A DNA stretch of 64,000 nt, taken from Toxorhynchites rutilus septentrionalis (Eukaryota > Arthropoda > Insecta > Diptera > Culicidae). The stretch's first letter is position 1; each line of letters starts with the position of its first letter. The notes below the pieces were generated by a model that saw only the letters and a program-made list of their open reading frames with translations, had not been told where the DNA came from and did not search any database. The position numbers and the translations under genes are program-made. Positions 1 through 10,986 of this stretch are shown here, one piece after another. Where the stretch lies: assembly GCF_029784135.1 (NCBI RefSeq), contig NC_073745.1, positions 63,890,218-63,954,217 on the forward strand, read 5' to 3'.

Positions 1-824
1 CCGAAATCACTCGAGGAAACAAATCACTGCCAGGGAATTTTATCCACGACAGGATAATACACTGTTTTCGCCCTCTGAAGATTCCACCCTCCGCCCCACA
101 AAAACCCACCGATCAAAACAAAAGCCCACACTCGACACTTACCACTGTAATCGGATAGACTGGATTGATGATGGTGAACAGCAGGATATGGTTGGGCCGG
201 GTTGCCACCTCGCGCTTTCGCCGAGGCTCGTCTGTGACGTTGATGTTGTTGTTGTTGTTCTGTGGAATGAAGAAAAAGAAAACGAAAAACAAAATCAATA
301 TCCGTGCGATTTTGAGATTTATTCTCTGCCTATCGTTCGAATTTCGGTGATAATGTTCTCAAAGCCTACGTTTCGGTAATGGTACAACCATTAGCTGTGT
401 ACGTGTGTATCCGCGCACACCCCCTTACCTTCACCATCAAATCATCATATGCACTTTTTAGGAACACGAAAAAGATAAACTGCCAAACGATCTTCCATAG
501 AGGCAGAGAGAGCGGGAGCTACGAGCATTGCTGGATGATGCTTGTATGCATGCAAACAAAGTCCTCCCGGAAGTAGCAGTGAAAAATGTCGCAGGGGAAT
601 GAGAAACTCGGCTACAACCGTTCCGTACTCACATGAACAGAAAGTGGATGGAAAGCGGCGAGTTCTGACATGACGATATACCACACCCGCTCCTCCTCCC
701 TTCCGGTGATCCTCACACAAAGTGGCGCTCACGAAGTGAAAAATCTAAATTTATCACCGTCACATCAATATTTAACGTTCCGTGAGTCTATCCTGTTGCT
801 GTTTTAATTTATGATGACAAATCA

Positions 825-888
<64 letters not shown>

Positions 889-1314
889 TGCCAAACCCAG
901 TTTGAGCGACACATCGAAGCAACAGCAGAAGCCATCGTTAGAGAGCATCGGATTGAGCAAATGGTTTAGATGCTCGGGTGAGGGTAGTGTGCTGACCCAA
1001 TTGCAGTGTTTTACTGTTTCCCTCAGTGGGGGATCGATAATCAATGTCGAGTTCGTCTGAATAAGGAAGCTAATAAATGACGAAAAAAAATCAGATATGC
1101 GAGGTTCGTTAATTTCGCAAATGATTCGTAATTAATCCTGACCTGTTTGTTATGTTTATTATGCATTATATACAGAAGAGAACGGTCCCGAACCGCTACA
1201 GAATTTCCAGTAGTGTCAAAAAACCTCTAGTAGTAAAGAAAAACTGTATGAAAGTGAGTTGTAGCGAGTTGAATTGAGGCTTCCTGGAAAAAAATGCATG
1301 GAATAAAAAAAGTA
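1..1314. other. non-coding stretch, no gene seen
   Basis: No long open frame and no recognisable protein motif on either strand. The base composition is more balanced than in the repeat blocks, and apart from the CT microsatellite near 831-885 I see no repeat structure. It reads as unique intergenic or intronic DNA. Confidence 0.6.
831..885 (+). repeat. (CT)n microsatellite
   Basis: An almost uninterrupted run of CT dinucleotides, about 27 units. On the minus strand it is a GA run, which accounts for a spurious Arg-Glu repeat frame. Confidence 0.97.
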
Positions 1315-1363
1315 AAGGGTGTGTCACATCAAATTGCATCACGGAAAAAACGCTGTAGAAATT
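1315..1363 (+). repeat. left terminal inverted repeat of the ITmD37E element
   Basis: 49 bp, an exact inverted match to 2564-2612. The outer end abuts a TA dinucleotide at 1313-1314. Confidence 0.95.
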
Positions 1364-1466
1364 TAATTTTTAGGAATTATATCTTCAGCTTTCGCTTATA
1401 ATCAGATAAGAGTGTATAGATCACGTTGGCCATGCTTCACTGTCAATTTTTCGTAAATTTGGAAAA

Positions 1467-2483
1467 ATGTCGTCGAACGAAAAAGAGCGTCGTGAATTAA
1501 TCCTGTGCACTCATTTCGAGAATCCGGAGTTGTCACATCGGGACATCGGTAAGATGCTGGGAATCGTCCAATCCACGGTCAGCAGAGTACTAAAACGATA
1601 CTTCGAGAACCTAACCATCCACCGGAAGGTGAAGAACGGCAAAAATGGATGCTCCGTCAGTGAAAAAGATCACAAGCGCGTAGTTAAGCAGTTTAGACGT
1701 GATCCGAGAAGTTCGGCCCGGGATGTCGCCAATAAGCTGAATTTTTCAAGTTCATTCGTCCAGCGGACCAAGCAGCAGGAGGGCCTGCGTACATACAAGG
1801 TTCAGAAGGCTCCTAACCGCGACGAAAGGCAAAACATGGTGGGGAAGACGCGAGCCCGGAAGCTGTAAACCGAAATGCTGACGAAGCCGCATTGCCTGGT
1901 AATGGACGACGAAACCTACGTCAAAGCGGACTTTCGTCAGCTGCCGGGCCTGTTGTTCTTCTCCGCAGAGGACAAATTCAGCGTTCCGGAGGAGATTCGC
2001 AAGCAGAAACTATCCAAGTTTGCCAAAAAGTACATGGTGTGGCAAGCGATCTGCTCTTGCGGAAAGCGGAGCGCCCCCTTCGTGATGACCGGCACGGTAA
2101 ACGGGCAGGTTTACCTTAAGGAGTGCCTACAGAAGCGCTTACTACCACTATTGAAGCAGCACGAGGGCCCGACCATCTTCTGGCCGGATCTCGCTTTGTG
2201 CCACTATTCAAAGGACGTGTTGGAGTGGTACGAAGCCAACGGGGTCACCTTCGTGCCAAAGGAAATGAACCCGCCCAACGCGCCGGAGCTTCGCCCAATA
2301 GAGAAATATTGGGCGATTATGAAGCAGGCCCTCCGGAAGAACCCAAAAGTTGTCAAATCGGAGGCGGACTTCAAGAGAAAATGGATTTCTGTTCAAAAAA
2401 AACTACAACCTGACGTTGTACAGAACCTTATGGACGGGGTAAAGAGGAAGGTGCGAGCATACGGGCTTGGGCTCGAAGTATGA
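1467..2483 (+). pseudogene. ITmD37E transposase, interrupted by one stop codon
   Basis: A nuclear transposase that would bind the element's inverted repeats and perform cut-and-paste transposition. The frame runs 338 codons from the ATG at 1467 and is broken once, by TAA at 1866-1868 (codon 134); the same frame resumes without a shift. The N-terminal third looks like a paired helix-turn-helix DNA-binding region (residues about 10-100, including HRDIGKMLGIVQSTVSRVL). The catalytic part follows the stop: a DDETYVK block (Asp147/148), Asp241 in WPDLA and Glu279 in RPIEKYW. There are 37 residues between the last two acids, which identifies DD37E. The PPNxPELRPIEKYW context is typical of the family. 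All acidic residues are kept, so decay is limited to the nonsense codon as far as I can see. A single-base change from a Tyr codon would explain the stop. Confidence 0.92.
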
Positions 2484-2563
2484 ATAAAAAGAAAATGCCA
2501 AAAGTTGTTTAATAGTTTTTATTTTACTGTCTAAAATTTTCAAAAGGATCGGTCTACTGGGCG

Positions 2564-2612
2564 AATTTCTACAGCGTTTTTTCCGTGATGCAATTTGATG
2601 TGACACACCCTT
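2564..2612 (-). repeat. right terminal inverted repeat of the ITmD37E element
   Basis: 49 bp, an exact inverted match to 1315-1363, followed by TA at 2613-2614. Confidence 0.95.
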
Positions 2613-2614
2613 TA

Positions 2615-3339
2615 TACAAAATCATCCTTCTTGATTCTGTGAACGTTGAACCATTCAACGAAACGAAATAACAAGAATTAAATGTATTTCAATACGCGAT
2701 AATCAAGCGATATGTTTCGTGATTTAACAAGAGTGCCTTAATCTCTTTTTTCTATCACATATTTCAACCCACGGCGACGGAGGATATCCTTGGACAACTT
2801 GAAAAAACCGCATGGATCCTTTCCTCACCCGGAGACCACAGCTACAATAAATTTCGACGGTAAATTTCGTGACTCGTCGTCAAAAAAAAAGTATACCTAA
2901 CAATAAAAAAAAATTTAAAAAACCATAAATTTTTGAAAAAAAAATATAACATATTGTTTTGGTCAGTTAGGAAAACACACACAAACAATAACGTATGAAC
3001 AATTTAAAAAAACAATAGTAAATGGCGTTGAATATTTATGAATATTTCTGAAATTAAATTCTATTTAAAATTAATGAATTACTGTTTGTGAAAATTGAAG
3101 AAAAAATAGAAAGACCATCAGGCGTGGTGCACTAATTACGTTTCGCTAAAAAAAACTCGTATTTTGGACCCAAACGTAACGCATTTCCTATCTCCAACAC
3201 ACAATAAGTAACGCAACCACGACCCCTCTTTGTCTCCCTCCTTTTCACGTTACGTAATTTGTGAACGAGGCCTACAATATAAAATAGTTTCCTCATACCG
3301 CAGAGTGATCCAAAACTCAGAAGAAAATCCCACAGATCG
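2615..3339. other. AT-rich non-coding stretch
   Basis: Poly-A and poly-T rich sequence with no gene. The stretch near 3140-3300 is slightly less AT-rich but holds no motif I recognise. Confidence 0.5.
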
Positions 3340-4925
3340 AAAAAACACGTACGAACACATTTGAATAAAAAAAATTGGACAAGTGTGTTTTGAAATTTTA
3401 ATAAAATCAAAATTTCGAAATAACTAAAAATATAAAATATTTATTTATCGCAAAATTGTATTACAGATTCTAAACAAAATCACACATAAAAACATCTACG
3501 AACACATTTAAATTGAAATGTAAGCAGTACTGGGTGACAATACTAGATTATTTTTCCAAATACCAATATTCTTAAATTTCTATTAGCTAAAAATGTTCGG
3601 AAATAAAAAAAAATATGGTTTTCATATCACACAAAGTTCTAAATTCTTCAAAAGAATGAAGCATGCAAAAAATACCTACGAACACATTTCAATGAAAACT
3701 AGAACAGTGACTGGGTATCAAACCACAAAAGCATTTGTTTGGTTTAAAAGTGCCCCGCAATGATCTAAACATTGTGAATAAATTGAACCATATCAGACAA
3801 GAATGTACGATCAAACTTCAATGAACATTGAAGTAGTATTGGATCCCAAAATTTAAGAAAAAAAATTGTGCGAATTTTTAGAGCGAAAGAGCGAAATAAT
3901 GGAAAAAAATGTTTGGAAATGCAAAAATATTTTTTTTACAAAAAATTTCGATGGATTTTTTTGACGATGTGCCACCAGAATTTTTTTTTAAATATTTTTC
4001 AATTCATTTCTTTTGTATTCCAAAATATTTTGAAAAAAATAGTTTTTAAGATCCAGTACTGCTCTAATTTTTATTTTAATGTGTGCATACGTGTTATTTG
4101 ATCTGTGCGATTATTTCAGTTTTTTTAGATTTTATCGAGCATTATCATTCGTAAAAAATATATTTTTTTTTTCACTTTTTGGAACCATTTGTTTTTGTTT
4201 TTAACATTGTGCGGTATAAAAATTTGGAAAAAAATTACTTATACAGATAAAAGACGTATGAACACGTATACATGAAAATAAAAACATTACTGAGTCTCAA
4301 AATTCTAAAATGGATTCAAAATTTAGAAATTCAAAGAAATATATTATAGAACCTCGTAATGTACTACAAATTCTAAACAAAAACACATATTTAAGAACAC
4401 ATACAAACATATTTAAATAAAATTTGAGCAGTGAAAACATTTATTTTTCCAAAATTATACCAGGAAATATATTTGTTTATACCGCGAAATGCTTTAAAAA
4501 ATTCAGAAAACAATAACACATACACACGAACACATTTCAATGATAATTAAAGCATTACTGGGTGTTAAAACAGAAAAAAATCAAAAAATCCCATCAATTA
4601 TGAAATATTTTCTCGCAGATCTAAAAACTAAACCAACTAAAAAAAACTAAAACTTCTAAAAACTTAAAAAAAACTTATAAAAAAATCATTAAAAAAACAC
4701 ATCGAGAAAACACGTACCAACACATTTAAATTAAAAAACTGGAGCGGTACTGGGTCCCAAAATAAAAAAAAATTAATTACTAATATATAAAAAAATATAA
4801 CATTGAATATTTTTCTCATACCGTTCAAGATTCTAAAAAGTTGAATAAAAATCACGCCATTCGAGAAAACACGTACAAACAGTACTGGAGTACTGGGTTT
4901 TGAAATAAAAAAGAACACATTCAAA
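3340..4925 (+). repeat. degenerate tandem repeat, period about 150-180 bp
   Basis: A core of the type ACGAACACATTT, followed after 15-25 bases by GCAGTACTGGGTCCCAAA, recurs near 3352, 3499, 3679, 4258, 4405, 4527, 4711 and 4871. Poly-A rich spacers separate the copies. One copy near 4045-4095 is inverted. More copies lie at about 6085-6215, beyond the palindromic element that begins near 5039, so the array was split by that insertion. Copies are strongly diverged, which suggests an old satellite-like array. No coding potential. Confidence 0.7.
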
Positions 4926-5038
4926 ATTTAGAAAATCAAAAAAGTATGATGTTTTTTGTATATTTTGGATAAAATTAACAACAAAAACATAAAAATCACT
5001 ATCTTTTAAATGTTACCTCAACCCATTCGATTATATAG

Positions 5039-6053
5039 TGTAATTCCAAATGAAATCGACAAATGACAAAACATGAGTATTTTTTATTCGAATGAAAGTG
5101 TGTATTCCGTTTGAGTTAGAGGAAATATGAGTTTTTCACAGCAATTGGGAAATTTTTGACTATGAAAAATATATTTTTTGACTCATACGTAACTATTGAA
5201 AAGGGCGTATCGATTTTAGTAAGAGAAATCTTTTATAATTTATATCTCAAAAACTATGAGTCGTACCGAAATAGTATCTTAGAAAGAGTTAGAGTATTGA
5301 TGGTTGAATATGAAAAAAATGTACACTGAGAAAAAAAAATTAGTACTCTTTTTTTTATTTATAAAATAAAAATTCAATTTCCAATATCCAAAATACATAT
5401 TTTTTAATTTTTTTTAATTTTTTTCATGCAAAATAGAAGTCATGCAGAAAATTTAAAAAATGGGCCCAAGATGGTAAAACTATTTTTGACGGACTTTGTG
5501 GAACATCGAATTTTTAGGAATTTTCGAAACTTCGAATTTTTGTATGTTAACAATCATTTTTACCCACATGAACCCTGATGTGATTTAAAACAAAAAAGGT
5601 TATTATCAATCTCCTTCTAAATGTAGCCATTCTCGAAAAATTTAAAGAAATATTTCTAATTTATTGTCTTTTTTTATAGTAAATAATCCCTTTCAATATG
5701 TTAGTCGTGTTATACCGCCATGTTCAAGAAATTTTATGAATTTGCTTATAATTTCCAACAACAATAAAAAATATGTATTTTGGATATTGCAAATTGAATT
5801 TTTATTTTGTAAATAAAAAAAAAGAGTACTATTTTTTTTCTCAGTGTACATTTTTTTTCATATTCAACCATCAATACTCTATAACTCTTATTAAGACACT
5901 ATTTCGGTACGACTCATAGTTTTTGAGATATAAATTATCAAAGATTTCTCTTACTAAAATCGATACGCCTTTTTCAAAAGTTACGCTTGAGTCAAAAAAT
6001 TCCTAATTGCTCTGAAAAACTCATATTTCCTCCAACCCAAACGGAATACACAG
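5039..6053. mobile_element. palindromic (foldback/MITE-like) element, copy 1 of the AATTCCAAATGAAATCG family
   Basis: The left arm (from TAATTCCAAATGAAATCGAC) is mirrored on the right: the motifs AAAAGGGCGTATCGATTTT, CTATGAGTCGTACCGAAAT and TGTACACTGAGAAAAAA near 5200-5335 reappear inverted at about 5845-5970. The right end is shortened: it stops near GGAATACACAG and lacks the outermost ~60 bp. A longer copy of the family lies at 51050-54190. No transposase frame is present, so it is non-autonomous. The junction at 5683^5684 is an empty site for the Helitron-like insertion seen in the other copy. Confidence 0.8.
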
Positions 6054-6059
6054 TAGTGC

Positions 6060-6345
6060 TTTAAAAATTCTGAAAAAACACACATAAAAATGCGCGAACA
6101 AGTTTCAATAAAAACTAGAAAAGTGCTAGTCTTGGAACTAAACGAATACACTACAAGGTCTAACAACATATATAAAAACACAAACGAACACATACTGGAT
6201 CTTGAAATTCAGAATACTTTTTTTTTAAATTTAGAAATACCAAAAATACCGAATTTTTTTTTCCAAATTTTCAAAATGCCGAAAAATATAAAATACTTTT
6301 TACACATCTTGGAAAACTGACACGAATAAGATTTAAGAAAAAAAA
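6060..6345 (+). repeat. continuation of the ~150-180 bp degenerate tandem array
   Basis: Core motifs of the 3340-4925 array (GCGAACAAGTTTCAATAAAAACTAG near 6093 and CGAACACATACTGGATC near 6186) resume after the palindromic element, with the same A-rich spacers. Confidence 0.6.
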
Positions 6346-6727
6346 AGGCGAACACATTTTAAAAATTGAAAAATTTGAAAATAAAGCTCAGAAAATTAGA
6401 ACTCAAGATTTCAAAATTCGAAACATACAGAAATGTTGTACTTTGAAATTATAAAAAGAAGCACAGAGGACACTTTTAACATGGTTACCCAAACCTCGAA
6501 TAAAAAAAATTGAATGCAGATTATCCACCTTTGCCAGATTTTTGAATATTCTATCTTTTATAATTCATTTTATCTCTATAATTCATTTTATCTTTTTCCG
6601 CTCTCTACTTTTCATCCTTACACATTATAATTCGTTCGCTATCATTCTCGTTTATTTGTCTTTTGTACTTCAAAAATCCACTTTTCATCTAATATTTTTT
6701 CGTTCTTTATCTTCAATCCACCTCTAT
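6346..6727. other. AT-rich stretch, no gene seen
   Basis: A T-rich tract at 6540-6720 has short open frames of low-complexity composition only. A similar T-rich tract precedes the related repeat at 11466, so it may be part of that repeat family. Confidence 0.4.
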
Positions 6728-7105
6728 TTTGACTACGCCTTTCAGTAAGGGTACCGAATCATAAAAACAGATCACGCTTTTAAGAAATACTTTGAACGTT
6801 AGTAACTGTTTTTGCTGCTTTGCTGTGTAAATCGCTCGCTCGAATTGCAATTGCAACGTTCATTTTACGGACAACGTGAAGAGAGAATATTGCTTATTGG
6901 GTATAAATAAGCCATTCGTAATTTCAAATCACACTCTCGTTCCAGATAGCGAGCAGACAGCAGTCTTTTCTAATGCTGATATCACAACAGCGGTTTTGGT
7001 CGATACAAAAGAAGAACGGAAAATATCGCACACAGTGGTTTGAATAAGAAAAAAAAATCATAGTCCTACGTGAGCGCAAGTCCGCACGACCACATTGTAT
7101 CCCGG
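6728..7105 (+). mobile_element. short member of the palindrome-ended repeat family (family D)
   Basis: Begins CTACGCCTTTCAGTAAGGGTACCGAATCA, like the repeats at 11466 and (minus strand) 46170. It ends just after TAGTCCTACGT (7061-7071) and the GACCACATTGTATCCCGGACATAACCCC tail shared by other members. It carries a TATA box at 6903-6909. No protein frame is recognisable. The name family D is mine, for cross-reference only. Confidence 0.55.
6898..6950 (+). promoter_or_regulatory. candidate RNA polymerase II core promoter in a repeat
   Basis: GGGTATAAATAAGCC (TATA box) is followed about 30-40 bp downstream by CACACTCTCGTTCCAGATA. The same TATA plus CGTTCCAGATA arrangement occurs in the related repeat at 40322-40371. 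This is a sequence-only prediction. Confidence 0.4.
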
Positions 7106-7616
7106 ACATAACCCCTATATATTATTATTTTACTTTGTACTTTTTACCCACCTTTTGATTTTGACCTCCTATGAGTTTGATCTTTCAATCTTTATGCTCT
7201 CCAACTCATTGTAAATATGGCGCACAGCGGTGGGAGCTGTAACAATAGCAACTTTAGAAAGAATATAAGGGAATGGTGCTAAAGACGGACACCTTAAGTA
7301 AACATTGATTTTTTCGTGAATTTCACAAACAGCCATTCCATATCAAACCGATATAGTAGTTCTCAGATATTCGTCAAAAGTGGTAATTTCGTTCATTATC
7401 GTAAACTATTAGACCCGTATTTTTTTTATTTTTTTGTTAGAGTGAAATATCAACTTTTTCCCCTTTTTTCCAAAAATGACATTTTTCAAAAAATCGTAAC
7501 TTGTGAACTACTGAACCGATTTAGACGGTCGACATACCAAATTAAAGCATATAAGCTAGTCATTTTTGGAAAAATGCTACGCTTGCAAAAATTTCGGGTT
7601 TTGGTTTTGTCATTAT

Positions 7617-7838
7617 TGATTGTATTTGTTTTTTTTATAGTTTTCATGGTCTCGGGACCAAGGGCGCTATATTTTTTTAATATTTTTTATGGAAAGTTGA
7701 GGGTTTTCATAACATATCTCAAAACCAAGGAGGAATGCTATGTGAAAAATTCTCAGCTTTCTAGAAAAAATATAAAAAATATAGCGCCTTTGGTCCCGAG
7801 ACCATGAAAACTACAAAAAAAACAAATACAATTAATAA
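7617..7838. repeat. internal inverted repeat of the palindromic element
   Basis: GATTGTATTTGTTTTTTTTATAG and CATGGTCTCGGGACCAAGG on the left are mirrored by CCTTTGGTCCCGAGACCATG and CAAATACAATTAATA on the right. The arms are roughly 70 bp with a ~75 bp centre. The same GGTCCCGAGACCATG pieces recur at 60965 and, in part, near 61461. Confidence 0.85.
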
Positions 7839-8247
7839 TAAGGAAGACATAATTCAAATTTTCTGCAACTGTAGTATTTTTCCAAAAAAAGACCAGCTAA
7901 TTAGCTTTAATTTAGTATCTCGTACATCTGAATTGGTACAGTGGTTCAAAAGTTATGAATTTTTAAAAAACAGGAAGTGGGTTATATCTATGGTGTAACC
8001 GCAAGGGTGACGTAGGACTATCGTTGATTTAGAGATCATTTGTTTGAAGTTGAATCAAAATCCATTCTGCGTGAATGAATAAATGAATATTTGGGGGACT
8101 TCGAAAACGAGAGCGTTACGTTGGAGGCACAAGGTTTTATGCATCCAATATAGGATACGAAAAACCTTGTTCTGAAGAATAATCTTCCGAAGCTTTCCTG
8201 CTAACTGCACTTGATTGACAAATCACAAAACCAAATGTAGTATATGG

Positions 8248-8550
8248 ATATTTTATGGATAGAAAACATTAAAATAAACTCTTTCGCTTGAATGTAATTT
8301 TCAATTCCAAGGGGAACTGGCAGATTATTTTCCAGCAACGATTAGATATTTCCACATTTTCCTCGATACTGGAAGCCCACCAGTGGTTAATACTAACTCG
8401 ATAACCACCTGTTAATAGCCCTTGATTGAAAAATATTTGGTCACAGTGTTACATGGATAGAAAACATTAAAATAAACTCTTTCACATGAATGTATTTTTA
8501 AATTCCCATAGGAACTGGCAGATTATTTTCCAGCAATGATTAGATCTTTC
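8248..8550. repeat. ~200 bp tandem duplication inside the repeat
   Basis: The stretch beginning GGATAGAAAACATTAAAATAAACTCTTTC and continuing through GGAACTGGCAGATTATTTTCCAGCAA occurs at about 8256-8350 and again at about 8454-8540 with few differences. Confidence 0.85.
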
Positions 8551-8721
8551 CGGAACTTTCTCGATGCTGAATGGCATCCAAACGGAAAGAATTCTGCGCG
8601 TGTATGTGTGTGTAGCGATGTCTTCCCGGGGAACCGTCACTCTCCTCCTGATGGATTCTCTTCTGGCCTAAGGTGCACAAACAGGCTCTTGGTGACACCG
8701 TTCATCCGCGCTTTCATGATA

Positions 8722-8820
8722 AACGAAGAGCTTCACCTCAACAGCGACAACATGCTCCAATCGCTGTTCAATTAGAACTGAGTGGATTTCCGAGCGGCGC
8801 TCGTTTATATACCGATTTGT
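8722..8820 (-). promoter_or_regulatory. strong-looking TATA + initiator core promoter, minus strand
   Basis: On the minus strand, GGTATATAAACG (near 8815-8804) is followed 30 bp after the TATA start by CTCAGTTC, the arthropod TCAGT initiator. The first ATG downstream (8719-8717) opens only a 26-codon frame. Spacing and motif agree with Pol II core promoters; transcription is inferred. Confidence 0.5.
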
Positions 8821-9220
8821 GATTTCAATAGCCTGTTTCGAGAACAATTTTAAGGCTATTGAAACAAGTTTTTGGATCAAAAAGTAACAAGTATATAACG
8901 CGTAGACATTTTATCTTTCGAATGAAGTGTTTATCATTCATTTCGTTCAGTTGTTCAGGAGCTATTAACGCTCAAAATCTCGGTCTCCGGCGTAACGCTT
9001 TCGGTTTCAAAACTTTGATTTTACACCCCGGTATAGAAATGAAAGACGTAGTCCTACGTCAAAAAAGTCATTTGGATTTTTCGGACCACCCTAAAATAGA
9101 AATGGTCCCCTTAAAAAACAAATAAAAAAATTCGACTCTAATAATTTGCGATAAAGAACAGAACTACCACTTTTGACGGCAATCTGAGAAACATTACATC
9201 GGTTTGGCATGGAATGGCTG

Positions 9221-9970
9221 TATAACTAATTCACTACAAATAGACAGCCTAGGTCCTTTTTTATAATAAAATTTGTCTTTTTGTCAGTTTCTCAAAAATA
9301 ATATTGAGTCGGGAAAGACGGACACTTGGCAGAAAAGATGGACACTAGCTAAAAATACAAGTTTATGTACTCAATAAGTTTTGGAGGTCTTCAAATAGGC
9401 CTTAAATGATCGAACAAAAAGACTAGACTAAAATCACCCAGAAAGGGCTTGTAATTTTTCTTATTTTTTCATGTCTAAAATAGCTTCCGGCATTCGGAAT
9501 GACAAATCCGGATTACATTTTGAAAATCCGCTCTGTTGATTCGTCCAGGATATGTGGTTGCGCAAGCAAAATGTAGTAAGAGGTCATCTGTTAAAAAAAG
9601 AACGAGGAGATAATCAAATTGTTTTCAAACCAAAATTCCTCTCTCTTCAGTGGAGTGTCCGCCGTACCCGACTTGATTAGTAATTTTTCTCATCAATATT
9701 TTTGGAGTAAAAATGAGGAAACCTCACCGCAGGTTCGATAAACTGGAAGAGAAGTGATGATAAAACACTCACGTAACGGAAAATGCCCAAGAAAATTACT
9801 CGATAACAATGAAAACCTTATTTTCTGCAGACGAAAATTAACATGAAGCTCCTTTTTGTAGATTCCTTTTTTGTTTTTTATTTACAATGTTAACAGAAGG
9901 CCAGCTAGATGAACACAGTTGGGGTCAAAGGTACTGATACACTGTATTGCAAGCTTGTACATCATTAAAA
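9221..9970. other. non-coding stretch, no gene seen
   Basis: No open frame with a recognisable motif. GACGGACACTTGGCAGAAAAGATGGACACT near 9327 hints at a short tandem motif. Otherwise unremarkable. Confidence 0.4.
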
Positions 9971-10986
9971 TCTATACATATATAAAAATGGATTTCTGTC
10001 TGTCTGTCTGTCTGTCTGTCTGATTCTTATGGACTCGGAAACTACTGAACCGATCAACATGAAAATTGGTATGTACGGGTTTTTGGGGTCGGGGAAGGTT
10101 TTCATGATAGTTTGAGACCCCTCCCCCTCTCTAAGGAGGGGGCTGTCATACAAATGAAACACAATTTTCTGGAATACTAGAGAATTAATCCAGCAAATGA
10201 AACGGAATTAGGAATATGGAGGTTTTAGGGCGCAATAAATGTTTTCACGGTGGTTAGACACTCCACCCCCTCTGTAAGGGGGAGCTGCCATACAAATGAA
10301 AGACAAATTTCTGCATTACTCTAGAATTAATCAAGCAACCGAAACCAAATTGGGCATATGGAGGTTTTAGGGTGCAATAAATGTTTCTATGGTGGTAAGA
10401 TACTCCACCCCCCCTCTCTAAGGGGGGGGGGGTGGTCTGCCATACAAATGAAAGACAAATTTCTACATAACTCGAGAACTAATCAAGCAAACGAAACCAA
10501 ATTTGGCATGTGGAGGTTTTAGGATGCAATAATTGTTTCTATGGTGGTTCGACACTCCTCCCCCTCTCTTAGGGTGGGTTGTCATACAAATGAAAATCAA
10601 TTTTTTGCATAACTCGAAAACTAATCAAGCAAATGGAACCAAATTTGGCATGTGACTATTTTAGGGGACACGAAACGTTTCTATGGTGAATAGACACTCC
10701 TTCTCCCTCTCTAAGGGGAGAAGAGAGGAGGGGTCTGTCTTTATTCTATCATATTTTCTGTATCAAACATTTATTCCATGTTACGGAGAAACATGTTATT
10801 TGCAAGTGCTTGGAAAATCTTGAACGAGTAAAAGGTAAATTCAACGGAGTCGATTGGAAGATCAGTCAATGAACAGTTATGCGATTGGACTCATGAACTT
10901 GCGATTAGAAAGAAAACGTGAATGTTTGAAGATATTGATAACAAAAAACAAATTCTGGGCGGGACGAAGTTTGCCGGGTCAGCTAA
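9971..10986 (+). mobile_element. Helitron-like non-autonomous element (DINE-1/mini-me type), complete
   Basis: Begins TCTATACATATATAAAAATGG, a TA tract, then (GTCT)5-6 at about 9997-10021. It ends CGGGACGAAGTTTGCCGGGTCAGCTAA, a subterminal GC-rich motif plus CTAA that fits the CTRR rule. It is flanked by A (9970) and T (10987), the host dinucleotide used by Helitrons. Inside are about five diverged direct repeats of ~120-140 bp, each with ATACAAATGAAA, ACTCGAGAATTAATCAAGCAAA and CCCCCTCTCTAAGG. The TA and GTCT microsatellites near the 5' end are the hallmark of mini-me/DINE elements. No protein coding. Confidence 0.8.

Larger units (their letters stand above)
1315..2612 (+). mobile_element. 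ITmD37E (Tc1/mariner superfamily) DNA transposon, full length
   Basis: A 1298 bp element with 49 bp terminal inverted repeats that match exactly (1315-1363 and 2564-2612, starting AAGGGTGTGTCACATC). It is flanked by the TA target duplication of the superfamily (1313-1314 and 2613-2614). It encloses one transposase frame (1467-2483) with DD37E spacing, which defines the ITmD37E family known from mosquitoes. Identical inverted repeats suggest a fairly recent insertion, although the transposase is interrupted by a stop codon, so this copy is probably non-autonomous. Confidence 0.95.
7973..9060 (-). mobile_element. family D repeat (about 1.09 kb) with a TATA/initiator promoter
   Basis: On the minus strand it starts with the palindrome GACGTAGGACTACGTC (9060-9045). 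It ends with TAGTCCTACGTCACCC (8020-8005) plus a tail comparable to GCGGTCGTGTC...ACAACCCC of other members. It sits inside a CAGCCATTCC palindromic element whose arms flank it, which supports insertion as a unit. It contains a good core promoter (8722-8820) and a tandem duplication (8248-8550). The short frame after the promoter resembles no protein I know. Confidence 0.55.
7330..9220. mobile_element. palindromic element, CAGCCATTCC family, with nested insertion
   Basis: The left terminus CAGCCATTCCATATCAAACC (7330) is mirrored by the right terminus GGTTTGGCATGGAATGGCTG (ending 9220). Inner arms also match: AATTAGACCCGTATT-type sequence near 7405 against the region near 9130, and CGGACCACCCTAAAATAG near 9083. 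The family recurs at 44802-51034 and 59671-61165, and in part at 40510-41380. An internal hairpin lies at 7617-7838, and a family D repeat is inserted at about 7973-9060. No transposase frame, so it is a non-autonomous or foldback element. Confidence 0.75.

Noticed and set aside
772..1044. Frame rich in alternating Arg-Glu.
   Set aside because: It is the translation of a CT/GA microsatellite.
7316..7807. 163-codon open frame across the palindromic element.
   Set aside because: It runs through an inverted repeat made of T/A-rich sequence, and its mirror copies are not open. It is a by-product of composition.
8536..8880. Possible histone gene in the repeat at 7973-9060, because of its compact TATA/initiator promoter.
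   Set aside because: I compared the short frames after the promoter by eye with H1, H2A, H2B, H3 and H4 patterns and found no match. Only the promoter resemblance remains.
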